From Gnetum montanum (Eukaryota > Streptophyta > Gnetopsida > Gnetales > Gnetaceae): a stretch of 64,000 nt of DNA. The notes beneath the pieces were generated by a model. It saw only the letters and a list, made by a program, of their open reading frames with translations, was not told where the DNA came from and made no database searches. The stretch's first letter is position 1; each line of letters opens with the position of its first letter. This document shows positions 34,319 to 45,116 of the stretch, in pieces. The translations under genes and the position numbers were made by a program. Location: contig MNCI01037953.1 in NCBI GenBank assembly GCA_015680685.1, forward strand, positions 318,175 through 382,174, written 5' to 3'.

Positions 34319-37300
34319 ATGAGTACCTCGGAGCAAATTAGTTTGTTTTTGTATCTACATGTACCTCACAGTGATATTAAATAGTGTATTAACCTTGATG
34401 GCCTAGATCTTGAGCCTAAGAGTCTTGTAAACCACATAGACTCAATAGAAAAATCTCTAGAATGTTCTAGAAACCTAGTTGAAGCCCTTGACTTAGAAGT
34501 AGGAGACATAATCAAAGACCCTCTAGTTGAGGTTCTTGTCATAACACATAATGGTGAGGAGAAAATCCTTAAACTAAGTTCCTCACTAGAGCCTCAATAT
34601 GTCGAAAGCATCACCAAAGTCTTATAGAACAACAGTAAGGAATTTGCCTAGTCGTATGAAGATATGCCAAGCCTAGACCCACATCTTATCCAACATGACA
34701 TCATATTGGACCCTAGCATTAGACTAGTTAAGCAAAAAATGCACAAGATTAGACCCAATTTGGCCTTGGCATTTCGTGATGAAATCTCAATGCTCTACCA
34801 AGTAGGTTTCATTAGGGTTTTCGATTACACAAAATGGGTATCCAACATAGTGGTAGTCCCTAAAAAAATGGGAGTATCCATATTTGCATTGATTTTTGAG
34901 ACCTAAATAAAGAAACCATCAAGGATGACTTCCCTTTGCATAGCATTGATCAACTTATTAATACTATAGCTAGACATGACTTGTTGTACTTTATGGATGG
35001 ATTCTTAGGATATAACCAGATTAGGATCAACCTAGAACACCAACTTAGCAAGATTGTTATGACCCCATGAGGTCCTTTTTGTTATATCATGATGCAATTT
35101 AGTCTTAAAAATTCCAGAGCAACATACTAGAGGGCCATGACCTATATCTTTAGTGATTACATGTAAGGTTTTCTTAATGATTATGTAGATGACATAGCCG
35201 TGAACTCTAAGATAGCCAGTGAACATGGTAATGACCTAGATCTTGTGCTTAAACAATGCCTCAAATATGAGCTTAGGCTCAATCCTAAGAAGTGTATCTT
35301 CGGTATCAAGACTGGTAAGATGCTTGGCTTTGTAGTCTCTTAAGAAAGGATACATGTAGATCCTACTAAGGTTAAGGCCATATCCAAATTACTAGAACCT
35401 ACTAATCTTAAAGAGCTTTGGGGATTACAAGGTAGATTTTAGTGTATTCAGAGATTGATCACTAGGCTTATGGATAAGTTATAGCCCATGCAACACTTGC
35501 TTAAGAAAGGAGTTCACTATGAGTGGATAACTCAATGCTAAGAGGCCTTTGAAACCCTTAAACAAGAGTTGACACAACTACTGATAGTCTATCCTCCATA
35601 AGAGGGTAAACTATTTTACATTTATCTTGTCATATTTGATACATCCATTGCCTCTCTATTCTATTAGAAACATGATGATGGAGCAAAAATGCCTATATAC
35701 TACCTTAGCCATGCATTAGTTGTCCATGAGACCCATTACACTAAAGTGGAGAAGTATTATCTAGCGCTAGTCTTCTCTTTGAAGAAATGGAGACACTACC
35801 TCTTTAGAAGCCAAGTCAACATAATTCCCAAGGAATACATAATTAGAGTCATAATGACCAACATATACAAAAGTAGTTACATAGCCTAATGGAAATTCAT
35901 AACCACAAAGTTCAAACTCCATTATGTCTCTCAATCCTCAACAAAAGGTTAAGCTATAGCCATACAACTCATTGTTTTACCTATTGATGACCAAGTAGCC
36001 ATAGACCCTGAGTTCCCTAATGAACACATTAACTCAGTTAACCAAGTGCCCAAGGGTTATGAGGTAGTCATGAACTTCTACGGAGTTTCAACTGCCCATG
36101 GGGCTAGTGCTGCTACCATCATAACACTCTCATTTCATGAGATCTGACCCTTTACCTATTGTTTTGGGTTCCCATGTGTGAACAACATAGCGGAATATGA
36201 GGGTTTGATCAAAGGGATAATGGTAGCTCATGACTTGAATATTAGACACCTAGCCATTAAAGGTGATTCACAACTCATAGTTAACCAGGTAACCAACATC
36301 TATACATGCTGAACAAAGCACTTACAACATTACTATGATCTAGGAAACTAGTTATTACAATAATTCATAGACATTAATGTTTAACACATACCCAAAAATG
36401 AAAATTCCATAGTTGATCCAATTGCAAAATTAACCCTTAGTGTGATGCTAGATGTGTTTAGCAAGTTGCCAACCTTAACCATGGATCATCACATAGAACA
36501 CTGAGGATACCTTTGTAGCTATCGTTCATACTACTTCTTCGAAGAAGTGGTATGATGATATCAAATTTTACCTTATGCATGATGAATTTTCACAAGGCTT
36601 GACTACATCTCAAAAGAATGCTATATGCAAGTGAACAAAGTAGTATGTTATTGTAGGTGATAATACATTATTTTGATGATCCTATGATGGCATACTCCTA
36701 AAGTGCCTAGGTAAAATTGAAGCCAGAATAGTCCTAGAGGAAATTCACAAGAATGTATTTGAAGGGAATATAGGACCTAGATTCATGGTTGCTAAGATTA
36801 TATGGTTAGGCTACTATTGGCCCCATATGGAGAATGACTACCTACAAAAGGTTAAGCAATGTGACACATGCCAATGATATAGCAACCTAATACATGTATG
36901 ACCAACTGAGTTACATACAACCCAAATAACATGACCATTTCAAAAATGGTGGTTGGATATCATTGTACCTATAATGCCTAATTATTCTATAAGACATAGC
37001 TTCATCATCACCACAACTGAATACTTTACAAAGTGGGTTGAGGCTATTCCCCTAAGAAAGATCACATTTTAACAAGTTTAAAAATTTATCCCAGACAACA
37101 TTGTAGCTTATTTTGGCATACCCATGACAATAGTTAAGGATAATGGACCTCAATTTAGTAGCCAAAAAACCAAGGATTTCTATCACAACCTAGGTATTAA
37201 GCATTCTTTCTCATCACCTTACTACCCTCAAGCCAAAGGACAAGCAAAAGTAAGTAACAAGGTCATCATCAACTTGCTTAAGAAGATGCTCAATAATAGC

Positions 37301-37760
37301 AAGCATAAGTGGCATGTATAACAACCTATTACATAAAAATTGGCATGACCCCTTATAGCCTTATTTATGGTTCTAAAGCTATTTTACCTCTTGAATTGTA
37401 GGTACCATCGCTTTGAGTATCCTTGACCAACTTGATCAATGATGAGTAGAACAAGGAGTTGTGGATGAGAGCCTAGATTTGATGGAGCAGCAGCATATTC
37501 AAGTAGTCACTCACATTGAGCAGTATCAAGAGAGGTAGAACTGAAAACATCACCATGACTTGATCATGTGCAAGATCAAGGAGGGGAACCTAGTCCTCAA
37601 GGCCATCTGTGAGCATGAGGACAAGTTCTCAACTAATTGGGAAGGGCCCTTCCTTGTCACCAAATCCTACAGGTATAAAGCATTTAGAATAGCTAACATG
37701 AATGAAAATGAGCTGGCTAATTTGGTCAATAATTCCTATCTAAAGCCATACTACATGTAG
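34319..37760 (+). pseudogene. pol: Tat2 pol: reverse transcriptase, RNase H, second RNase H, integrase
   Basis: A candidate start is the ATG at 34319 (MSTSEQISLF). A pre-RT segment ends in FAxSYEDMPSLDP (34640-34680). RT motifs include GFIRVFDYTKWVSNIVVVPK near 34807 and the active site YVDD at 35182-35193. RT-linked RNase H runs about 35570-35890. The second RNase H is at about 36055-36330, with the first Asp of FDGAS changed to Tyr but AEYEGLIKG kept. Integrase zinc-binding region is at about 36735-36880, core at 36950-37320 with VKDNGPQF; the third acidic residue is Lys (GQAKVSNK). The end is ELANLVNNSYLKPYYM before TAG. The gene is inactive. Confidence 0.9.
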
Positions 37761-37794
37761 CCAAAAATCATCAATAAGCTAGCCTACTTTTAAT

Positions 37795-37880
37795 GGTCTA
37801 CTACAACATTAAACTGGCAACATGGACTTCCAAGGCCTTAAATTGGTACCATGGTCCACCATGGCCTTAAGCTAGTGACC
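37795..37880 (+). repeat. 29-bp minisatellite, 3' untranslated block of Tat2
   Basis: Three units (CATTAAACTGGCAACATGG, CCTTAAATTGGTACCATGG, CCTTAAGCTAGTGACC) lie 35 bp after the pol stop, in the same position as the much longer array of Tat1. Confidence 0.8.
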
Positions 37881-37997
37881 TTGGTAACTTGGATAGCTTG
37901 ATTCTCATGTGGCATGTATGCATTATAGCATTATAATATGCAGTGATGTTTTGTATACTTTGTCAATGCCTCTTAGGTCAATCATCCATGAACCAAC

Positions 37998-38010
37998 AAA
38001 GAGGGACCAT
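37998..38010 (+). other. Polypurine tract of Tat2
   Basis: AAAGAGGGACCAT directly precedes the 3' LTR start TGAAACATC. Confidence 0.7.
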
Positions 38011-39619
38011 TGAAACATCATAAAATTTTACATGTTATAACCAATCTTCATCATGTAGCTTTTACCTCATGAAACCCAAGTCAAAATTTCATTGTAAATG
38101 TAAAAATTGTAATCCACAATGGGAAATTTCACATACTTTATACTTTTTGGGGTGAAAAATGCCTCATAAGTGGTTAAAGCCTCATTCTCCAAGTGAAAAA
38201 AGTCACCTAGTGTCTATATTTGGGCTTGGGGGTGGGGGTGGTTAAAAATGCCTTCTAGAATGTCAAAAGGGTAATTTGATGGGTTTTATTGGGGGTATAC
38301 ATTTTTCTATGATAGAAATACATGCACAAGAGTAGATCTCACCTACCACTAATGTGGAAGGCTGGGGGTTTTGGAAAACTTTTTTCCTTCAATGTGGAGA
38401 CCATATGCATAGCCTAGAAACTTTCCTACCTCAATGTGAATGTTTTCCCTAGCCTCAAAATGTTTTCCCCTAGTGTAGAAAATTTTCCCCCTCTACATGG
38501 AAATTTTCCCCTAATGTGGAGGCTGCATTCCTAGTGTGGAAGATTCAATCCCATAGTGTGGAAGCTACAAAAGCAAAATTTCATCACTTCATGCACTTTA
38601 ATGTTGACCAAGAACTTCAACAAGCATGGTGGAGAGCTCAGCATAGAAGATTCATCTCTACCATGGAAGTTGAGCCCTAGTTACTATTTATAGTAAATGG
38701 AATGGTCATGGGATAAGCACTTACTATGTATAGTAACCCCACAAATTTTGTTACCCATCTCACCTAAATTTGGCAACCAAGTTTTAGCCAATTTTGTAGT
38801 AGTTTCATAGCCAAATCATAGAAAATTTGTGGCCTCATTCATGACCCAAAGATCATATAAAAGCCAACTTCTAATAGCATTTACAAGTTGAACAATTTTA
38901 GGTTCTATAATTTTTAGCAAGTTCAACATTTTTTATTCAATAAATTCAAGCAAGGGCAACATTCTCAAGTAATTTGCATACACAAAATTCCACACTTGGG
39001 GCATTTTCAAGCACTCAAGAGCTCTTGCAAGTTCCATACTTGCATTTTCTTTAATCCCAACGTGGAAGCATTATGGCCTTGAGACTTGGTGGATTTTTGG
39101 TGTCAACACTACACTTCTAGGATTTTCAAACCCCAGCGTGAAGTAATTTGGCATTTAAATTTTCCACCTTTCTCACCCCCAGTAGCAACTTGACTCATAG
39201 ATTTGAGGTTACAATAGTGAAGGAAGGTTCGATAGCATTAGGAGTGGCTTAGCACCTAGATCATGGAGTATATCACATTAGCTTCAATGGGTTTTGAACT
39301 CTTGCACAAGTGAACCCTCGTTTTGCTCATCTAGGCACCATTTGTACACATCTCTCTAACTTATTTTTTATTCTTTCTAAATAAAGTTTTAAGTAATGAA
39401 TTTTGTGTTCAAAAATAAATTTTATTTTCTATGAATTATTTAGATCTATTTATATTCCCATGTTTTGCATCTCATAAGTCCCTGGTTGATCTACTGGACT
39501 AGCTAGGATGCCTCAAATCCTATTTCTCTTGAGGAGGCCCTAGGGATTCAGGGTTGGGGAACTACTTGCACCAAGGATCCTTGGCTTTCTTCTAGTGATT
39601 GAGATTTTTAGTTGCAACA
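38011..39619 (+). mobile_element. Tat2 3' LTR
   Basis: This is the partner of 19829-21494. It ends GTTGCAACA, followed at once by the target duplication CTTAT. It carries the AATGTGGAA array (38330-38580), the short hairpin TTACTATTTATAGTAA (about 38680) and TATAAAA at 38856-38862. CAACGTGGAAGC at 39059 keeps an unmutated ACGTGG core. Confidence 0.9.
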
Positions 39620-39624
39620 CTTAT
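39620..39624. other. Tat2 target-site duplication, right copy
   Basis: CTTAT is identical to 19824-19828. The host LTR sequence continues with GGATAAGGACTTCAT, which itself repeats the left flank GGACAAGGACTTAT, so a short tandem duplication was probably present at the target. Confidence 0.85.
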
Positions 39625-39769
39625 GGATAAGGACTTCATAATAGGCATGGACAAGAGCAAAGGACTCAAGGACTAAGTAAATTAGCAGTAATGAAGAATG
39701 TGAAAATCTATGAGTAAGCATGTGAAAATTTATGAGTAAGGACAAGGAATGAAGATTTCAAAGTGTAAA

Positions 39770-39990
39770 GAAATCTCAAGAAAGACATCTCTAAGAAATA
39801 ATAGATGTCTTGGCTGAAGTGAAGGAAAATAAATAAAGACATGTTTAGGAAATAGTAGATGTCTTTGCTGAATTGAAGGTTGCTTAGACAAAGACATCTT
39901 TGAAAAACAACAAACATCTTTCTAGTACAAAGAACATCTTCATAAAGACATCTCCACAAAGATGTCTTTCCTATGAAGAAGACGTCTTTT
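39770..39990. repeat. AGACGTCT-derived palindrome array in X 5' LTR
   Basis: About nine copies of AGACATCT, AGATGTCT or near variants lie within 220 bp, one still AGACGTCT. At the homologous places in the 3' LTR (44190-44460) the CG is kept or lost independently, which shows the ancestral word to be AGACGTCT. Confidence 0.8.
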
Positions 39991-40213
39991 CAAAATTAAG
40001 TTTTGATGCAAAATGATATCTTAGCCTCAAAGAAGGCATATTTAGTGACTGTTAGATAGTTGCTGCATGAATTCCAAAGTAATTTTGAAAACATATTGGC
40101 TATAAGAAGATGTAATTCCATTGGGAATTATGCAAGCATTGTGTACTATCAGGTGTCATATCAAGTAATCATTATAATCATCATTGTTCGTCATTGTACC
40201 ATATTTTATCTAT

Positions 40214-40221
40214 TATAAATA
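40214..40221 (+). promoter_or_regulatory. TATA box of X 5' LTR
   Basis: TATAAATA lies about 230 bp downstream of the palindrome array. The 3' LTR equivalent (44630) has decayed. Confidence 0.5.
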
Positions 40222-40717
40222 GTTAAAGTGAGTTTTACCTCAAAGTAAAAGGATTAGCAAACTTATTTGCATTCATTCCTTGTAATTGTTGTTCTCTTTT
40301 GTTGCCCTATGGTGTTGATGTACTTCTTGAAGGAAGGCATCTTGCTTGAACTTGTTTGGATCTTGAGGGACTGATTATTTGGTGTAGCACCACAACACTC
40401 TAGAGTGGAGCTCAAGTTGTAAAGGTTATGAAATCTTAGAAACCATGTTCTATTTTTTGGGATCTTGCAGGGTTGAGTGGATTTATTGCATCAAATCAAT
40501 TTAAAGTGGAGCTTGGATCTTGTATAGGGTGTGGTACCCTTCAAATCACATTTTATGATAAACAAAGTCCAAAGGTATGCTAGCAAACTACCTTTCAAGT
40601 GTGGACTACTCAAGTTTAGAAACCATGTTAATTTTTGTGTGTGCTTTATTTCAAAGTTTTTTTTTTAAATTTGGGGAACTTATTCATCCCCCTCCTCTAA
40701 GTTCAATGATTCTCAAG

Positions 40718-40730
40718 TGGTATCAGAGCC
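40718..40730 (+). other. Primer binding site of X (initiator Met tRNA)
   Basis: TGGTATCAGAGCC is the exact complement expected for the 3' end of plant initiator Met tRNA. It begins two bases after the LTR. Confidence 0.9.
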
Positions 40731-40767
40731 TAGTACTCTTCATCATCATCAACTTTAAGAGTGCACA

Positions 40768-42440
40768 ATGAAAGGGACATCTTATACAAAGCCATCCATG
40801 TTTGATGGATTCAACTTCAGGTATTGGAAAGCTAGGATGTAAGGATTCTTCAAATTTATGGAGTTATAAGTTTAGGAGTCCATACTTGAAGGCTACACTT
40901 CACTTGTCAATAGGTCCACTAGAACCATCAAACCTTGCAACAAATGGACACAAGAGGAGAAAGATAAGTTTATGTTTGACTCAAAAGCCAAAAATTGTTT
41001 ATAGTGTGCTTTAAAAAAGTCTAAGTTTAATAGAGTAGCAGGATGTAAAATGACCAAAGAAATTTGATAAATATTAGAAGCTACTTATGAAGGAACCTCC
41101 ATTGTCAAATAATCTAAATTATTAGTTTTGCAAAGTGAATATGATAATCTTAAAATGAGAGAAGGTGAGAAAATAAAAGATTATTTTTCTAGAGTAAATG
41201 ATATTGTTGGAGCCATTAGAGCTACTGGTAAATATTTTCCCAAGAGTGATGTCATCATTAAAATGATTAGAACACTTTAGCTGAAGTTCAAATCAAAGGT
41301 CATGGCCATGGACGAAATTAGGGATTTTTCAACTTTGAAATTTGAATAGCTTCAAAGTGCACTCATTGCTTATGAAATGAACCTCATAAGCAAAGGAGCT
41401 ATCCAAGTAAAATCCATTGCTCTAAAGGCTACCTCTAAGGAGAAGAAGCTCACTAAGCATGATGAGGGCAATGAAGAGGAGATTGCCTTTCTCTCAAGGA
41501 AGCTACAACAATTGATAGCAAGAAGAAGCAACGGGCCAAATTAGCAAAGATCTAATATGTTAAAAGATAAAGAAATAGGTAAAAAAATTTTAAATTCTAA
41601 CATTTATTTCTCTTCTATAAAGTGTTAGATTTTTGGTGGAAGAGGCCATATGGCCTCTAAATGTCCTAGCAATAGCAAGATTCAATAAGAGAATAGATCC
41701 ACTAATGAGGAATTGAAAAAGAAAAACCTCTACACAAGTTGGGATGATGGTGAATAAAGTGAAGAGGAAGTAGATGAATCTACCAAGGATTCTCAACTCA
41801 TATGCATGGCTCTAATAAAGGAAGATTCACCCCAAGCTACTAATGAGTTACAAGGTAAAACTGATGAAAGGTATAGTGAATTATAAAAAGAGATTCTAAT
41901 CCTTCATTAATGAATTAGAAAGGTAAATAAATTTTTGAATATAAAATTTGATGCAATTCACATTAAATTATAAGGAGAAATCTCAAACATAAGAGCTGAG
42001 ATTCAACAACTAACCTTTTTTAACAAGGATTACGAAGATCCTATCAGCAGAGAAACACACGAAAGTTAGCCTAGGAATAAAAGTGAAGAAAAAGTCTCAC
42101 AAGAAGGTACAAGCTCAAGAACCAACACAATTAGGTTTGATAATGTCTTTTGTAAGGATAATAATTTATTTGTATGCAAAATTGTGGTAGAAAAAAAAAT
42201 CTTGGTTATTCTCATGATGAACAAAATAATATTAATGCTTGGTCTTGTCAAAAAGGTTCTAGTAAGAATATTTTGTAGACAATGATAGCTAAGAATAAAA
42301 AGAAATGGAGAATTGAAATTTTCCTCAAAGACCCAAATGATCTATAAGTGATCATGAAGAACATCATCAATTAGAGTCATCATAGAAAAGATCTAATGTA
42401 AGTGAACCAAAAGGTAAGGAGGTACTTGATGATAGAGGAC
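40768..42440 (+). pseudogene. gag: Element X copia-type gag
   Basis: The ATG at 40768 begins MKGTSYTKPSMFDGFNFRYW, the copia UBN2-type Gag N-terminus. The middle part has KIKDYFSRVNDIVGAIRATG near 41170. A zinc knuckle at 41623-41667 reads C-x-I-F-GGRGHMASKC, so its second Cys has become Phe. A SEEEVDESTKDSQLICMALI segment follows near 41758. The region after 42100 (GYSHDEQNN) resembles copia Gag linker sequence. Stops such as TAG in GM-x-GFFK are scattered. The closest relative in the window is the E gag. Confidence 0.8.
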
Positions 42441-43956
42441 CTCATCTTAAACTTCATTAGTCTTCCTACTCTCAATTATGAGCAATGTAAGTCAAGGTAT
42501 GTTTCTATCTCCTTGCTTGCTAAATTTTATGACTCCTAATTTTTTTGACATATAAGGAATGATTTCTCTTAATTAGCACTTATAAGATATTTTTTGTAGT
42601 ATTCTTTATATTTGTATAATCATGTTTTTCTAAAACTTTATGGTGTGGAATTTAAACTGAATTTATTGGACACTTACTTTGGCTACATTTACAATGAACT
42701 ATACATTGTTCAAGATTTTAAATTGGTTTCTTTGATAAACATCATGAATCTTTTGAAGACCATTTTTTAGAGGAACTATTAGTACTAATAGGATATTCTA
42801 GTCTTCACACTTGATTTTTACATTGGTTTGTAGGGTTTGTACTTTGATGAGAAAAGATTAAGTTAAACCAAAAAGAGCTTTAGAATCTGAAATTTTGTAG
42901 AGGGAGCCTATACCTAATCAGTGATTATCATTAGAGGTACTATTTTAGGGGGATTCCTATGATGCTCTAGTATTAAAACTTCATTTCAGCTCTCCCTCAT
43001 CAAAAAAATGGACAAAAGAGATCTTTTTTGGTAATATTTTACGATTTTATTTAAAAAATGAGATCCTTACTAGTAAATGCTCTTGAAAAGTTTATAACTT
43101 AACTTGAGAGCCATTTTGGTTATATTCACTTTAAGTACCTATGATCCTTATTGCAAATATGTACTCATCTTTAAGAATCTCAAATACTCTCATTGGTGCT
43201 CAAAATGGTGTTCCCATTTTCCTTTGATAAAACTTGAAGTATATCTATGTAGATAGATATTTTTTTTGCGCAAATAAATGTTTGGTTGTGGTTGCCCTTT
43301 TATACATTTAGAGTATTAAAATGTGTTGCTTTATCTGGTATCATGTTTTTACCTTCTTGTATTAAGAAAGTCTACCTTATGTTAGTTATATTTGGTATTA
43401 TTGGATTATTTAGTTCTATTAATGTATGTACACATTATTGCCTTTCTAATTATATATATGTATGGTTGTATATTCTTAAGGAAAAATCATCTTTTCTAGA
43501 AAACCTTAAGTTAAACCTTCTCATATATTTTAATTCGCATAGTTTCAATTTGAAGCTACTATTTAATTAATTGCTAAAAAGGCTCCTTGGTTTTGAGATA
43601 GGATATTCATTGAAATTCTTAGACCTACTATGAACATTGGGGTGAATACATAGAGGGATGTTCTTGATATAAATGATTTTCCTTTATTAGCCCTATGGAA
43701 TGTCTAAATGTTGAATAATTTTTTTGTAGATGCTTAAACTAGTTAACTTTGACTACGCATTCTTTCATGATGAATGATTCATTGGCAATGACCTTCTATA
43801 AGCTCTTATTCTAAAATTATATATCCTTATAACTATGATCATTGGAGCCACTCTCATCCCTCATTCCATTTTTATTCATGTCCAAAAATGGAAAGAAGTT
43901 CTTAGCAAATTATATTGTGATTATACTAACCAATTTTCTTAAGTTTTGGATATTAC
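42441..43956 (+). pseudogene. Element X interior after gag, possible accessory-ORF remnant
   Basis: No reverse transcriptase or integrase motif is present. At about 42640-42720 the sense translation gives KLYGVEFKLNLLDTYFGYIY, which resembles the corresponding part of the accessory ORF of element E and of plant transposon proteins. The match is short. The rest (to 43956) is AT-rich, with no supported coding. Confidence 0.35.
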
Positions 43957-43968
43957 CAAAAGGGAAGT
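43957..43968 (+). other. Polypurine tract of X
   Basis: AAAAGGGAAGT lies directly before the 3' LTR start TTTTGACCC, equivalent to the E tract before TGTTGACC. Confidence 0.65.
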
Positions 43969-45116
43969 TTTTGACCCTTTGGTATGTCAAAACCTTAATG
44001 AAAATGGAGGAAAATAGATGCTTGTGTGGTGTTGTGTTTACAGGACAAGGACTTCATAACAAGCATAGACAAGAGAAAAGGATTTAAGGACTAAGCAAAT
44101 TAGGATCAAGGGCAAAGATCTCAAGGAAGCATGAAAAAATTTCAACAACAAGGACAAAGAAAAAAGATTTCAAAGTGCAAAGGAATTTTAAGAAAGACAT
44201 CTCCAAGAAATAATAGATGTCTTGGCTGAAGTGAAGGAAAGTTAGTAAAGACATCTCTAGAAAATAGTAGATGTCTTGGCCAAATTGAAGGTTTCTTAGA
44301 CAAAAATATCTTTAAAAAATAGTAGACATATTTCTAGTAAGAAAGACATCTTCATGAAGACGTCTCTACAAGGATGTCTTTCCTATGGAAAAGACATCTT
44401 TCTAGAATGAAGGTTTGATGTAGAAAGACATATTAGCCTTGAAGAAGACATCTCTAGTAACTATTAGATAGTCATTTCATGAATTTTGAAGTGATGTTGG
44501 AAACATATTTAATATAATAAGATTCATTCCATTGGCAAATGTACAAGCATTATGTACTATCAAGTGTCATTATCAAGCAATCATTGTAATCATCATTGTT
44601 CCTTATTGTACTATATTTTATCAATTGTAATTGGTCAAAGTGAGTTGTACCTAAAATTATGAGGATCAGCAAACCTAGTTGCATTTATTCCTTGTAATTG
44701 TCATTCTCTTTTGTTGCCCTACAAGTTCTTGCAAGAAGGCATATTTCTTGAGCTTTTTGGGACCCTATTGGATTAAGTGTTGGTGTAGTACCACACCACT
44801 GTGAAGTGGAGTTGAGGTTCTAATGATTATGGGATCCTAGAAACCACATTCTAATCTTATTGTAACTTTGTGAGGTTGAGTGGATTTTTTGTGTCAAATT
44901 ACTCTAGAGTAGAGCTTAGAGCTTGTACAGGTTGTGGTACCCTTCAAACAACATTTTGAGAGCAACAAAGTCAAGAGGTGTGCTAGAAAACTATCCTATA
45001 AGTGTGGACTACCCTAGTTGGGGAACCATGTTGATTTTGATGTGTGCTTTATTTCAAAGTTTGTTTAAATTTGGAAAATTTATTCATTCCCCTTCTTCTA
45101 AGTTCAATGACCCTTA
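43969..45116 (+). mobile_element. Element X 3' LTR
   Basis: The 1148-bp partner of the split 5' LTR. It ends CAATGACCCTTA, matching CAATGATTCTCA of the 5' LTR. The palindrome array at 44190-44460 includes AGACGTCT at 44358-44365. D protease sequence resumes immediately afterwards. Confidence 0.85.

Larger units (their letters stand above)
19829..39619 (+). mobile_element. Tat2: 19.8-kb Tat-lineage retrotransposon
   Basis: The element is 19,791 bp long, bounded by LTRs of 1666 and 1609 bp and an exact 5-bp duplication CTTAT. The order is LTR, leader, gag, protease, minisatellite, antisense intron-containing gene, minisatellite, reverse transcriptase, RNase H, second RNase H, integrase, minisatellite, polypurine tract, LTR. 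The length and dual RNase H fit the Tat/Ogre group. It is the innermost of the nested elements, yet its proteins already hold many stops, so it is not recent. Confidence 0.9.
39620..40715 (+). mobile_element. X 5' LTR, right fragment
   Basis: It matches the X 3' LTR from about 44043 onward and completes the LTR begun at 19741. It ends CTCA, two bases before the primer site. The AGACATCT/AGATGTCT array lies at 39770-39990, with an unmutated AGACGTCT at 39980-39987. TATAAATA is at 40214-40221. Confidence 0.85.
19741..45116 (+). mobile_element. Element X: copia-like element without pol, split by Tat2
   Basis: The 5' LTR is in two pieces, 19741-19828 and 39620-40715; the 3' LTR is 43969-45116. 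Without Tat2, X is about 5.6 kb. Its order is LTR, initiator-Met primer site, copia gag, degraded accessory ORF, polypurine tract, LTR. Its insertion point in D is inside the protease active site. Flanking pentamers GCTAG (19736-19740) and GAGAG (45117-45121) share three bases and are weak as a target duplication. LTR ends and gag match element E. Confidence 0.8.

Noticed and set aside
39770-39990. CRISPR-like array from regularly repeated AGACATCT words
   Set aside because: The repeats are 8 bp, unevenly spaced, in both orientations, inside an LTR of a plant element.
40718-40730. tRNA gene
   Set aside because: The match to the initiator Met tRNA 3' end is only the primer site next to an LTR; no tRNA body follows.
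43286-43570. 94-codon plus-strand frame in element X
   Set aside because: AT-driven composition rich in Phe, Leu, Ile and Tyr, no motif, and no counterpart in element E that I could see.
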